DNA from: Candidatus Defluviibacterium haderslevense
Lineage (GTDB): Bacteria; Bacteroidota; Bacteroidia; Chitinophagales; Saprospiraceae
DNA: 64,000 nucleotides
NCBI GenBank assembly: GCA_016712225.1
Contig: JADJRL010000003.1
Location: 703,001-767,000 of the forward strand
Direction: 5' to 3'
This document shows positions 36,681 through 45,800 of the stretch, piece by piece. The notes beneath the pieces were generated by a model. It saw nothing but the letters and a program-made list of their open reading frames with translations. It made no database searches and was not told the DNA's origin. Both the position numbers and the translations under genes were made by a program. The first letter of the stretch is position 1. Each line of letters starts with the position of its first letter.

Positions 36681-37136
36681 TTAGTTTGTTCCAATAAATT
36701 ACTTTGTTGGAAGTGATATAAAAGACTATGAGAAATTGAGGATTGGTGTTCTTATTGATGTAAAGGTAATTAAGTATTTTCCAAAATTAATAGCAATAAA
36801 TGATAAAAAAATATCAGGTACTTTATATGTAATTTTTTTAGTATTTAAAAAATATTTAATTTATCAAAAAAGATAATGTGTAATGATGCACAATTAATAT
36901 TTATTAAACAAATAAAAAAAAACACATAGCATTTTTAACATATCAATAATTTAAAAATATAGGGGTCAAAAAAAAATTGAATAATGTAAATATGAAAAAT
37001 AATTTAAATACGTAAATCCAACAAAAGATATCTTTCTCAAATTAAATGAATAAAACTTAGATTCCCAATATTTTGTATATAAAGCACCCAACCATTTAGA
37101 TAGTCAAAAGTGTCCATTAAAGTGTAAATTTGTTAT
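36681..37136. other. Divergent promoter region without genes
   Basis: These 456 very AT-rich bases lie between the divergent adhesin gene and the gene at 37137, so two promoters should lie here. No frame, repeat or RNA gene is seen. A weak resemblance to the 6109 element (TACGTAAATCC near 37010) is too short to claim. Confidence 0.5.
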
Positions 37137-37973
37137 ATGATAAAATTAAAATTAACCCTGCTCAGTATTTTCTTGTTGCATGGTTTAATGGCCCAAACAT
37201 TTACCATTGTAAAATCTATCCCATGTGGTGATTCCATTAACATCACTGGACTGGGATATCCCAGCTGGAATCCACCCAAAATCATTCAAAGACCTAAGCT
37301 TGGGCATGCTATTTTGATTGGCGATAAATCTTTTGAAAATACCATGAAATACACCGCCCCGCCCTGTCTGATCGGAAGTGATACCATTATGGTGCTTTGT
37401 GCCAAAGCCACACAAATCACTTGCGATACTGGTATCTATATTTTTGATATATCGTGCACTTCAAGTACACCGGATTTTACAACACACGAAGTAGATTGCA
37501 TGGATTCTATTTATATAAATAACTTAAATGCATTCTGGCAGCCTCAAATCATAACTAACCCACTTCATGGATTTGCCAAAATAATTCTAGAACCCACAGA
37601 TGGCGCCGGTGTTCTTTATATTCCAAATAAAGGATATCAAGGTCAAGATTATGTTAAAGTTAGTATTGGTGGTAAAGCCCCTAAATTATATGTCTTCAAT
37701 GTTTATTGTGATATAAAAGTCAATACCAATATTGTGCCCAACTTAGAATATTTACTTTATCCTAATCCTGCTTCAGAATTTTTAGCTTTGAATTTTCCAC
37801 ATGAATCATTATTTACAGATTGTGTCAATGTTCATGGACTTAATATTCCTTTAGCACATCACCAAAATGATGATCAATGGATATTCGATATCAAAAATTT
37901 AAATCCAGGCATGTATTACTTAGAAATGAATCATCAAGGGAAAAGATTTATCTTTAAATGGATGAAACAATAA
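37137..37973 (+). CDS. Small T9SS-secreted protein of unknown function
   Basis: This 278-residue protein has a signal peptide (MIKLKLTLLSIFLLHGLMAQ). Two similar halves each contain a Cys-bearing opening (VKSIPCGDSINITGLGYPSWNPP and THEVDCMDSIYINNLNAFWQP), a phrase with 'IxxPxxGxA' and a strand ending in D/N-rich loops. It may therefore be an internal duplication of a beta domain of about 90 residues. The C-terminal 75 residues are a T9SS sorting domain (LLYPNPASEFLALNF...NPGMYYLEMN...FIFKWMKQ). It diverges from the adhesin gene. Function unknown. Confidence 0.7.
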   Translation: MIKLKLTLLSIFLLHGLMAQTFTIVKSIPCGDSINITGLGYPSWNPPKIIQRPKLGHAILIGDKSFENTMKYTAPPCLIGSDTIMVLCAKATQITCDTGIYIFDISCTSSTPDFTTHEVDCMDSIYINNLNAFWQPQIITNPLHGFAKIILEPTDGAGVLYIPNKGYQGQDYVKVSIGGKAPKLYVFNVYCDIKVNTNIVPNLEYLLYPNPASEFLALNFPHESLFTDCVNVHGLNIPLAHHQNDDQWIFDIKNLNPGMYYLEMNHQGKRFIFKWMKQ

Positions 37974-38107
37974 ATGGACTGTGTGAATTCCTAAAGCTGT
38001 CCAAAACAGAATTATTTTAACAAAAAGCAACACACTAAATACCTTTAGGATATAGTGATCAATTGACAAATCATGCGTTTCTTTGCAGCATCCATTTTAA
38101 ATGATTC

Positions 38108-38863
38108 ATGAATTCGTTATCTGCTATTATTATTACTTACAATGAAGAAATAAATATCTCTTCTTGCCTTAATTCCCTAAAGCGTATTGCAGATGAAATC
38201 ATTGTAGTAGATTCATACAGTACAGATCGTACCAGAGAACTTTGTGAAGCTGCCGGAGCTAAAGTATTTACTCATGCCTTCGAAGGGTATGGTCAGCAAA
38301 AAAGTTATGCAGCAAATTTAGCAACTCATGATATGATTCTTTCACTTGATGCAGATGAAAGTTTGGATGAAGAAGCCATTGCAGAAATACAAAATTTAAA
38401 ACGCAATGGTTTTGATGAATTGTATTTAATTAAAAGAAAAACATTTTATTGCGGTCATTGGGTTAAATATTGTGGTTGGTACCCTGATAAAAAATTACGC
38501 TTATGGAATCGAATCCATGCCAATTGGTCATTGGATAAACTCCATGAGACCGTATTACCCAATAATCCTCATACACCAACTCAATTATTAAAGGGAAACA
38601 TCCTTCATTATAGTTACAAAACAACCCAAGATCACCTCAACCAATTGGATCGATTTAGCACCATGGCTGCCAAAAAATATTTTGACCAGGGAAAAAAATC
38701 ATTCCTCTTCCAGGCTCAATGGTCTTATGTGATTAAATTTCTAGAAATATATATTTATAAATTAGGAATTTTAGATGGAAAAACTGGATTTACGATAGCA
38801 TTACTATCCGCTTATGGCCAATTTTTAAAATATCATAAACTGCATTTGCTGAATCGATCCTAG
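38108..38863 (+). CDS. Family 2 glycosyltransferase (WaaE/KdtX-like)
   Basis: This 251-residue cytoplasmic-face enzyme transfers a sugar from a nucleotide donor, most likely in LPS core or surface glycan synthesis. The GT2 motifs are LSAIIITYNEEINISSCL, IIVVDSYSTDRT (about residues 31-42) and SLDADESLDEEA, with the DxD metal site, about 79-88. The later KRKTFYCGHWVKYCGWYPDKKLRLW and HYSYKTTQDHL are typical of the LPS-core WaaE branch. No membrane segment is seen beyond a C-terminal amphipathic helix. It stands alone, so the acceptor is unknown. Confidence 0.88.
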   Translation: MNSLSAIIITYNEEINISSCLNSLKRIADEIIVVDSYSTDRTRELCEAAGAKVFTHAFEGYGQQKSYAANLATHDMILSLDADESLDEEAIAEIQNLKRNGFDELYLIKRKTFYCGHWVKYCGWYPDKKLRLWNRIHANWSLDKLHETVLPNNPHTPTQLLKGNILHYSYKTTQDHLNQLDRFSTMAAKKYFDQGKKSFLFQAQWSYVIKFLEIYIYKLGILDGKTGFTIALLSAYGQFLKYHKLHLLNRS

Positions 38864-38910
38864 AAAATCATTTCTAAAGCAAAAATTCGATTTTTATTGA
38901 ACTTTTTATT

Positions 38911-38918
38911 TATTTTTG
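38911..38918 (+). promoter_or_regulatory. Candidate -7 promoter box before the CoA-binding gene
   Basis: TATTTTTG matches TAnnTTTG exactly and lies 12 bases before the ATG at 38931. A TTG 11 bases upstream is closer than the usual spacing, so the assignment is weak. Such AT-rich octamers occur by chance. Confidence 0.3.
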
Positions 38919-38930
38919 TCTTAGATCATT

Positions 38931-39293
38931 ATGAATAAAATTACCCTTGTCTTAGGTGCAAGTGAGAATCCAGATCGCTATTCCAATAAAGCAATCCATA
39001 TGTTGCTTTCCTACCACCATAATGTCATCCCTGTTGGGATAAAAAAAGGCATAGTAGACGGCCTTGAAATAATAACCCAACCAGATTATTTTAAGGATGT
39101 AGATACCGTAACCTTGTATATCAATCCAACACTTCAAGAGAAATGGTATGATTATATTTTGTCCTTGCATCCACGTAGAATCATTTTTAATCCCGGCACT
39201 GAAAATGAAACTTTTGAAACAATAGCCAATGCCCATGGTATAGAAACCATTGAAGCATGCACTCTGGTTATGTTATCTACAGGACAGTATTAA
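38931..39293 (+). CDS. CoA-binding domain protein (YccU-like)
   Basis: This 120-residue cytoplasmic protein has a Rossmann-like CoA-binding domain of the YccU/CoA_binding_2 type: TLVLGASENPDRYSNKAIHMLLSYHHNVIPVG (phosphate loop and first helix), VDGLEIITQPDYF, then VDTVTLYINPTLQEKWYDYIL, PRRIIFNPGTENE and a C-terminal ACTLVMLSTGQY. Length and order match the family. Its function is generally unproven, and the neighbours do not help. Confidence 0.85.
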   Translation: MNKITLVLGASENPDRYSNKAIHMLLSYHHNVIPVGIKKGIVDGLEIITQPDYFKDVDTVTLYINPTLQEKWYDYILSLHPRRIIFNPGTENETFETIANAHGIETIEACTLVMLSTGQY

Positions 39294-39382
39294 TGCATAT
39301 CTTTACTTTTAATAAAATAAATAACCGAATCCTATTTTTTAAAAACCAGTTGATTTATTTTTATAGATCTAAATACTAAAAT

Positions 39383-41974
39383 ATGTATATAAGATTCATT
39401 ACCATTTTGATCACAATATTTACTACTCTTGAAATCCAAGCTCAGAATAATCCCATATACAAAAATGGAACTTCACAAATTACAGGTACATGGAATGATC
39501 AGGGTACGCTTACAGAAGTATTGGGTACTGGGGCTTTTGAAGGAAATGAACATTATTTGTTTGATTACAAAGTCAATAATTTTTGGGCGGGCTTTGGACT
39601 TAATTTAGATGACTGGGGTAATGGTACACCTCTGAATTTTTTACCCTATACACATTTAGGAATTGCTTACCAAGGATTAGCTGATGATCAAGAAGTCTAT
39701 ATCGTATTAGTAGATAAAAAAAATAATTCGACCAATCCATTTGCTCTTGGCAAAAAAAATCAATCTTATGAATATCAAACCATTCCTATCCAAAATTTGA
39801 AAGGAAGCAGCAACATTGACCTAAGCCAAATTTCTGTCATTCAAATTGGTATTGGAAATGTAGAAACAGGAACAGGCACACTTCGAATAGATGCTATTGA
39901 ACTGATACCATCAAATCCCAATAATAAAGCTCCAATAGTTAAGTTAATTAATCCATCTCTAGGAGCTCAATTTACAGATGATCAAATGATTAACTTCGAA
40001 GCAACTGCATCAGATTCTGACGGCAGTATTCAGGAGGTATTGTTCTATCGATACAACGAATTATTGGGCAGTGATTTATCAAGTCCTTACACATGGTCTG
40101 CTTCACCTTGGGAAGAAGGAACCTATGAAGTGTATGCAATTGCAATCGATAATGAATTTAAAGCAACAACTTCAAATAAACGAAGTATAACTGTTATTCA
40201 TGTCCCAAAAAAAATACCTGTAACAGCCAATATCAATCTAACAGATTCCTTTACAATAAGTCCCTTTATTTATGGCGCTAACACCACTGATTATAAAAAA
40301 AGTACTGCACTTCGTTTAGGAGGGAACAGAATGACAGGTTACAATTGGGAAAATAATGCAAGTAATGCCGGCCAGGATTATTTTCATTCAAGTGATGACT
40401 TCATGCCTTATGCTGTTGGATTACCTACGGCTGACTATAATAAAGTTGGTGCCGTTCTTTCCCATTTCCACCAACAAGCTATAGATCGATCTGTGATGTC
40501 ATTAATCACACTTCCAATGGCTGGTTTTGTATCACATGATAAAAATGGAAATGTTTCGATAACTGAAACAGCACCTTCCGAGAGATGGGATCAGGTCATC
40601 GAAAAAAAACCATCAGGATTTTCTTTAAATCCAAATACAACAGATGGAAAAATATATGTTGATGAATCTGTTCATTTTCTGGTTCAAAAATTTGGGAACA
40701 GTTTATCAACTAAAGGAATTAAAGCGTATTCATTGGATAATGAGCCTTCATTATGGACCAGCACACATCCTAGAATTCATCCAACGCCTACGCGCATTCA
40801 AGAATTAATAGATAAATCAATTCGCACCAGCGACGCAGTGAAACAAGTTGATCCTGATGCATTAATATTTGGACCTGCAGTTTTCGGATTTCCGGCTTTA
40901 TTAAATTTATTAGATGCACCGGATTGGGATCAATTTAAAAATTCATACCCACGGTTCACTGATGTTTATTTGGATAAAATGAATACGGCAAGTAAATCCG
41001 CCGGCAGAAGATTACTCGATGTTTTCGATACCCATTGGTATCCTGATGTCCCTGGAATGGCAACTGATACAAGCAAGTCACAATCATTTATCAGAATGCA
41101 ATTGCCTCGAACACTTTGGGATAGTAGCTACAAAGAACCAACATGGATTGGACAATATTTTGGCGGTGTAGAAATATTAAGATCCATTCATAAATCCATC
41201 GATACTTATTTTCCCGATACTAAATTAGCAGTTACGGAATATAGTTACGGTGGTGCCAATCATATATCAGGAGGCATTGCACAAGCGGATGCTTTAGGAA
41301 TTTTTGGAAAAGAAAAAGTGTTTTTCGCTTCTAAATGGTATGACATTTCTGATTACCTAGTATCTGCTTATGACTTGTATCTTGATGCAAATGGCAAAGG
41401 ATTAAAATTTCCTAACAAGGGTCTTAAAGTACATTATACCGATTATAAAAATAGCAGTTTATATGCAGCACAAGACGAATTAAAAAATATCCACCTTATC
41501 ATATTGAATAAAAATCAAGATGATTCTCTAGACATCAATTTAAATCTTGATGGAAGTATCGATTATGATAGATATGAGTCCTTTGGGTTCTGGAACGGAC
41601 AAAAAGATTTAGTAGCAGGACCAAAAGGAAATATGAAACAAAACGAACTCAATATACAGGTTCGACCATTATCTGCACACCATGTTGTACTCTACCAAAA
41701 ACCTGTCCATACAGACCAAGTAAATCATCAATGTCATTGCTTCATCCAACAAAATCCAGTTCAAAACAATTTAAGATTGTCATGCCTTAACTTCGAACAT
41801 AAACCTTTCCATATTGGCATTATCGATGCTCTAGGCAAAACCATTTTTGAACAAAAACATGAACCACTAAATCATTCAGAATTTTCAATTCAAGTTCAAA
41901 CATTAGCTTCAGGAACTTACTACTTAAGTATTGTACAGGATCAATACAATCAGGTCATAAAATTTATTAAATAA
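39383..41974 (+). CDS. Family 44 glycoside hydrolase with T9SS sorting domain
   Basis: This secreted 863-residue enzyme probably cleaves beta-1,4-glucan or xyloglucan-type polysaccharide. It has a signal peptide (1-20), then a beta-sandwich of about 150 residues (GTWNDQGTLTEVLGTGAFEGNEHYLFDY), which looks like a carbohydrate-binding module. A bacterial Ig-like domain spans about 185-275 (FEATASDSDGSIQEVLFYRYNELLG). The GH44 catalytic barrel follows at about 290-770, with the likely acid/base E454 in YSLDNEPSLW and the nucleophile E619 in LAVTEYSYGG. The last 75 residues are the sorting domain (QQNPVQNNLRLSC...SGTYYLSIVQD...VIKFIK). All catalytic parts seem intact. No other polysaccharide-degradation gene is adjacent. 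Confidence 0.85.
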   Translation: MYIRFITILITIFTTLEIQAQNNPIYKNGTSQITGTWNDQGTLTEVLGTGAFEGNEHYLFDYKVNNFWAGFGLNLDDWGNGTPLNFLPYTHLGIAYQGLADDQEVYIVLVDKKNNSTNPFALGKKNQSYEYQTIPIQNLKGSSNIDLSQISVIQIGIGNVETGTGTLRIDAIELIPSNPNNKAPIVKLINPSLGAQFTDDQMINFEATASDSDGSIQEVLFYRYNELLGSDLSSPYTWSASPWEEGTYEVYAIAIDNEFKATTSNKRSITVIHVPKKIPVTANINLTDSFTISPFIYGANTTDYKKSTALRLGGNRMTGYNWENNASNAGQDYFHSSDDFMPYAVGLPTADYNKVGAVLSHFHQQAIDRSVMSLITLPMAGFVSHDKNGNVSITETAPSERWDQVIEKKPSGFSLNPNTTDGKIYVDESVHFLVQKFGNSLSTKGIKAYSLDNEPSLWTSTHPRIHPTPTRIQELIDKSIRTSDAVKQVDPDALIFGPAVFGFPALLNLLDAPDWDQFKNSYPRFTDVYLDKMNTASKSAGRRLLDVFDTHWYPDVPGMATDTSKSQSFIRMQLPRTLWDSSYKEPTWIGQYFGGVEILRSIHKSIDTYFPDTKLAVTEYSYGGANHISGGIAQADALGIFGKEKVFFASKWYDISDYLVSAYDLYLDANGKGLKFPNKGLKVHYTDYKNSSLYAAQDELKNIHLIILNKNQDDSLDINLNLDGSIDYDRYESFGFWNGQKDLVAGPKGNMKQNELNIQVRPLSAHHVVLYQKPVHTDQVNHQCHCFIQQNPVQNNLRLSCLNFEHKPFHIGIIDALGKTIFEQKHEPLNHSEFSIQVQTLASGTYYLSIVQDQYNQVIKFIK

Positions 41975-42039
41975 AAATTAAAATCAATCAAGGAATGGTT
42001 CATTTTTACAAAAGATTTGTTGATTTTCAAACATCCACA

Positions 42040-42062
42040 GGTGTGTTTTACAGAAACACACC
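42040..42062. terminator. Hairpin between convergent genes
   Basis: GGTGTGTTT (42040-42048) and AAACACACC (42054-42062) form a perfect 9-base stem with a 5-base loop (TACAG) between the GH44 gene and the convergent redoxin gene. No long T run follows on either side, so it is a weak terminator or a protection hairpin. Confidence 0.5.
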
Positions 42063-42101
42063 CTTTAACATCGAATAGTCTAACTGAAGGTATTTCTTAA
42101 A

Positions 42102-44291
42102 CTATTTATGAATGATCAATTTTTGTATTTGAACAGTAGCGCCATCTTTAAGTATTCTAATTATATATATACCATTCGGAATACTTGTGAGATCGACTTT
42201 ATTTCTACTTGTAGAATTAATAATAATTTCCTTAATTAATTTTTGTTCAATAGAATAAAAATAGCCAGAGTAATTTCCTGAAACTGAAGTCTTGTTAGTT
42301 ATTTCAATTTCATTTGAAGCTGGATTCGGTATCAATATAAATGGTTCTATTTTTTCTGTTGAATTCGTAACGGTAAGTGCTCCTACTTCAAAGGGTCCGA
42401 AGGTATTTTCACAATCATTGGCATCTATAACTTTTACAAAATAAATTCCTGCTTTAAGATCTTTGACTTGTTGACTTGTAGCTCCATGGCTCCATTCGAA
42501 ACGATAAGGCGAACGTCCTCCTTGTATGTCTATGTCTATACTTCCTGAAGGTGTACTTGAATTATTGTTGACAATGTGATGTCCTGCTAAAAACAATTCC
42601 GAATACGCTACAATATCTACAGTGTCCTTCGAAATACACTGCGAGAAAGTATCCTTCACATTAAAAACATACTTTCCTGCTTCTGATACTTGAATCATTC
42701 TGGATGTATCCAGAAATGGATCATCCAATTTTGTCCAATAATATTGCACACCTGTATCACTCGTATTTCCAATTAATGTCTTTACAATATGTTTACAATC
42801 GAGGTAACCATCACCAGACCCATTGATATTTGGAAAATAACGGATATCGTCAACGATAACACTATCATTGCTTTCACAATGATTCACCGTATTGCTGATT
42901 TTAAAATAATAAGTTCCACCACGCACTGCTTGCACTTCCAATGAATTTATTTTTCCGATTATTATTCCATTTTTTGTAGACCAATGATAACTGAATTCAG
43001 ATCCTTTTGATGATCCATTGGAAGCATTTAAAAAAGCAGTATCTTTTACACAATTTATACGATCTCTGGTATTCAAATTTATTGTTGGACTATGGGTCGC
43101 ACTTAATGTAATGTTTTGTTTTTTCTCACATAAATTTTTATCAATGATGCTTACATCATAAGTTCCACCAATCAAATTTATAAATTGATCAGTGGTTTGT
43201 CTTTTTGTTCCCAATACATATTCATAGGGTTGCACACCACCTTTCGCTTGAATGCTTATACTTCCATTCTGTTCATCACAGGTCTCATCTTTTTTTACTA
43301 AAGTGGCTGTTATTGGATTGGGCTCAGTGATAACATATGTTTGAATTATATTGCAATTATTTGCATCCGTAATCGTCACTTTATAATCCCCTGCTGTTAG
43401 ATTAAGCAATGGATTCGTTTTTTCAAAATTACTCCAATTGTATGAATAGGGCGGAGTACCATAATCAAGGTTTATAGCTATTTTTCCTTGCTGTTCGCCA
43501 TAACATTTGTTGTTCGTTACATTTTGATTGATAATTGTTGTTCGTTTTACTGGTCCATTGACCACCCAAGGACCAAAGGACTTAAAATAACCATTGGCGT
43601 CTGTTACCGTTACGGAATAAGTTCCACCGGGAATATTTGATATATCTTTTGTTTTTGCCCCATTGCTCCATTTATATTTTAATAAACTGTACCCGCCAGT
43701 AACATTCATTATGATTTTTCCATTATCTCCACAATCTGAATGGGATACGGTACTTGTCGCATCTAAAGAGAAGCTATGGATGATCCAATTGTAATAGTTT
43801 TGATACGTACGTGCATCAATGAGCCACGTTCTGTAATCAGGAGAAATAACATAAAGCGTAGGATAATAAGCAAAGTTATATTCCCCTGGAATTTGTTCGC
43901 CATTGCCGGGTTCTAAATTAACTTGTTGATAGTTGGCTCCAGCCACCCAATTTCCAAAAGTGTAATCATTGCAATTATTAGGTCCATAAAAACATTCGAC
44001 ATTTGTATTCAAATCAGCTTCTAGCATGACTACAGCTGTAGTATACCCTAGATTGCTTTGTACATCATGAAGCACACCACTGTTATGAAAATGCCAACAA
44101 AAAGTACATGAGGTTTTAAAAAATTCAACACAAGCTGACTTACCACCCGCCATTGCACTGTATAAGCTGAACCCATTCCCATTTATATCATTTACTGTAA
44201 AATCCGGCGCGGTACTTCCATTGGGTAATTGCGCAGATAAAGAATAATGACTCAATAAAAAAGCTATTACTAAGATCCTGTACTTAAGCAT
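42102..44291 (-). CDS. Redoxin-SprB-repeat-T9SS fusion protein
   Basis: This secreted 729-residue protein has a signal peptide (about 1-21). A thioredoxin/redoxin domain spans about 25-175 (GSTAPDFTVNDINGNGFSL, a CTFC active site at C62 and C65, YPTLYVISPDY). At least four SprB-type repeat units follow (NGAKTKDISNIPGGTYSVTVTDANGY; NLTAGDYKVTITDANNC; NLIGGTYDVSIIDKNLC; HGATSQQVKDLKAGIYFVKVIDANDC). The last 75 residues are a T9SS sorting domain (LIPNPASNEIEITN...NGIYIIRILKD...KLIIHK). The redoxin reduces or isomerises disulfides in related proteins; outside the cell its partner is unknown. SprB repeats are known from gliding adhesins. The combination is unusual to me. Confidence 0.8.
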   Translation of the reverse strand: MLKYRILVIAFLLSHYSLSAQLPNGSTAPDFTVNDINGNGFSLYSAMAGGKSACVEFFKTSCTFCWHFHNSGVLHDVQSNLGYTTAVVMLEADLNTNVECFYGPNNCNDYTFGNWVAGANYQQVNLEPGNGEQIPGEYNFAYYPTLYVISPDYRTWLIDARTYQNYYNWIIHSFSLDATSTVSHSDCGDNGKIIMNVTGGYSLLKYKWSNGAKTKDISNIPGGTYSVTVTDANGYFKSFGPWVVNGPVKRTTIINQNVTNNKCYGEQQGKIAINLDYGTPPYSYNWSNFEKTNPLLNLTAGDYKVTITDANNCNIIQTYVITEPNPITATLVKKDETCDEQNGSISIQAKGGVQPYEYVLGTKRQTTDQFINLIGGTYDVSIIDKNLCEKKQNITLSATHSPTINLNTRDRINCVKDTAFLNASNGSSKGSEFSYHWSTKNGIIIGKINSLEVQAVRGGTYYFKISNTVNHCESNDSVIVDDIRYFPNINGSGDGYLDCKHIVKTLIGNTSDTGVQYYWTKLDDPFLDTSRMIQVSEAGKYVFNVKDTFSQCISKDTVDIVAYSELFLAGHHIVNNNSSTPSGSIDIDIQGGRSPYRFEWSHGATSQQVKDLKAGIYFVKVIDANDCENTFGPFEVGALTVTNSTEKIEPFILIPNPASNEIEITNKTSVSGNYSGYFYSIEQKLIKEIIINSTSRNKVDLTSIPNGIYIIRILKDGATVQIQKLIIHK

Positions 44292-44654
44292 AAACTATGA
44301 GTTGAGAATTAAAGATACATAAAAATTCATACTTACTTAAAATCCAAATAAATTAGTGTGTATAACCAATTGCAGTTTTGAGAGTTCTCGCTTTGGTAAC
44401 TTGGCTTTAGCCAACAAAAAAAAGAGACAAGCAACATATTTAAGAGCCATTAAATAAAATTTAGGGTGATTCCAATCCACATAAAAAATTGTTCGATCCA
44501 TTTATATCCCTTTCCATCCCTTCTAGCTCCGCATGAATGAAAAGGATGACTTGTTCCCGTTTATCATTATTGTTTACATCATTCATTTAATTGTAAATTG
44601 ATGCAGATATTAATTAAAAATATTAGTAAGGAAAATATAATTATTGCACTGAGG

Positions 44655-44690
44655 CACTCCCTTCCCTTTCCAAGGGAAGGGTCGGGGATG
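44655..44690. repeat. Inverted-repeat element of dispersed-repeat type
   Basis: CCCTTCCCTT (44657-44666) and AAGGGAAGGG (44670-44679) form a perfect 10-base stem with a 3-base loop, followed by TCGGGGATGGG. I recall similar 'CCCTTCCC...GGGAAGGG...GGGGATGGG' elements as repeats between genes in several Bacteroidota. A partial second copy lies near 44934. Confidence 0.5.
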
Positions 44691-45093
44691 GGTTCTCTTC
44701 TTCATCCAAATCATTGAGTTTTTCTCTTTCCTTTCCAATTTGAATGAACGATTAAATCACAAAAATATAACCCACCTATATCCTCCTCCACCATTTTGAG
44801 TTGGACAAGCTTGAAAAGGGAGGACCCACTAACGTTAAAATAAAATTATTCTCATCCTTTAATAAATTTATAATATGCATAACCATTATTCTACTATCAT
44901 GTGTTGAAAAGATGTAATTTTTGTACTGAATTACTCCCTTCCCTTTTCATGATGACCGAACGATTCTAACTTGTTTAGTGTACTCTACGTGATAGACTAG
45001 ATGGATATATTACACTAGCCCTTTAAGTAGTTTAACAAGGAAGCGATTCAAGGTCGGGAATGCGAGAATTTACGAATTAAAAAATGGTCTGAG

Positions 45094-45117
45094 CCCTGTC
45101 AGTCAGCTGACTGATGG
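45094..45117. repeat. Palindromic element
   Basis: TCAGTCAGCTGACTGA (45099-45114) is a perfect 16-base palindrome, flanked by CCC and GGG that extend the pairing with a small bulge. In AT-rich surroundings it stands out. It has no T run, so it is not a standard terminator. Confidence 0.5.
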
Positions 45118-45271
45118 GATTTATAAGATTCAATTGATTCTTGGGATAATTTCCAATTTTTGCATTTACTTTCTACAGAATTGTTTAATTTTAAAAACTA
45201 AATTTGATCATGAAAACCAAAAATATTGAGCTCAAAAATCACAAACATCCCATAAATCCCTATTCAGACAT

Positions 45272-45685
45272 CTACATTTTCACCAACTTCTCACTCTTCA
45301 CCATTATCCCGCGCTCCCTAATCTCCACTACATAAACTCTTGTGTTCACCTCCTCTAAATCAATCATATTACTTCCTTGATATAATCTTTTTTGGAGCAC
45401 TTCTTTGCTTTGCAAGTCATACAATGTTATTAACATTTTCGAAGGAAGGTAATCGTTCACATTGATGATCAAAAATACAGTAGAAGGATTTGGAAACAAT
45501 TGAAAATCAATATTTTCATTTTGATCATAATTACTGACCACACCAATATACAATGTCCTGTATAATGTATCAACCCCATTCTTATTCTTAACGATGAGAC
45601 ATAATTCATAAACGCCATTCTTAGAATAGGTATGCGAAGGATTGGTATCTCTACTTGTAATCCCATCACCAAAATCCCAATTTTA
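45272..45685 (-). pseudogene. Truncated T9SS protein: PKD remnant plus sorting domain
   Basis: Read on the minus strand from 45682, the frame gives WDFGDGITSRD and YSKNGVYELCLIVKNKNGVD, which is the second half of a PKD domain, then a T9SS sorting domain (FQLFPNPSTVFLIINV...VYVVEIRERGI...SEKLVKM). The codon just before (45683-45685) is a TAA stop, and nothing upstream continues the protein. The first in-frame ATG is at 45553, inside the PKD remnant. The larger part of the gene is missing. It is best read as the 3' remnant of a large T9SS cargo gene. Confidence 0.75.
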
Positions 45686-45742
45686 GAATACCGAAGATTT
45701 AAATTTTAGTTACAAGTTTTACCTCTTAGGGTATTCGGTTAA

Positions 45743-45772
45743 TCATATTTTATTTGAGTATTTAAAATATGA
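45743..45772 (-). terminator. Hairpin after rnpA
   Basis: TCATATTTTA (45743-45752) and TAAAATATGA (45763-45772) form a perfect 10-base stem with a 10-base loop, about 30 bases after the rnpA stop on its strand. There is no T run, so termination strength is uncertain. Confidence 0.4.
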
Positions 45773-45800
45773 TCCAATTCACCAAATACCATTTTTTGAG

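Larger units (their letters stand above)
44292..45271. other. About 1 kb gene-free, decayed region
   Basis: No frame of meaningful length is found on either strand. It holds a 10-base inverted repeat in a G/C-rich element (44655-44690), a partial echo of that element (ACTCCCTTCCCTTTTCATG near 44934), and a palindromic element at 45094-45117. The left part is plain AT-rich DNA. It looks like a place where sequence has been lost, next to a truncated T9SS gene. Confidence 0.55.

Noticed and set aside
37005..37020. TACGTAAATCC as a third copy of the 6109/9081 element
   Set aside because: Only part of the core matches, and the right half (GATCT, TGTAGT) and the promoter spacing are missing.
44292..45271. 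CRISPR array or tRNA cluster in the gene-free kilobase
   Set aside because: No regular direct repeats with spacers and no tRNA arm-like stems are present; only inverted repeats.
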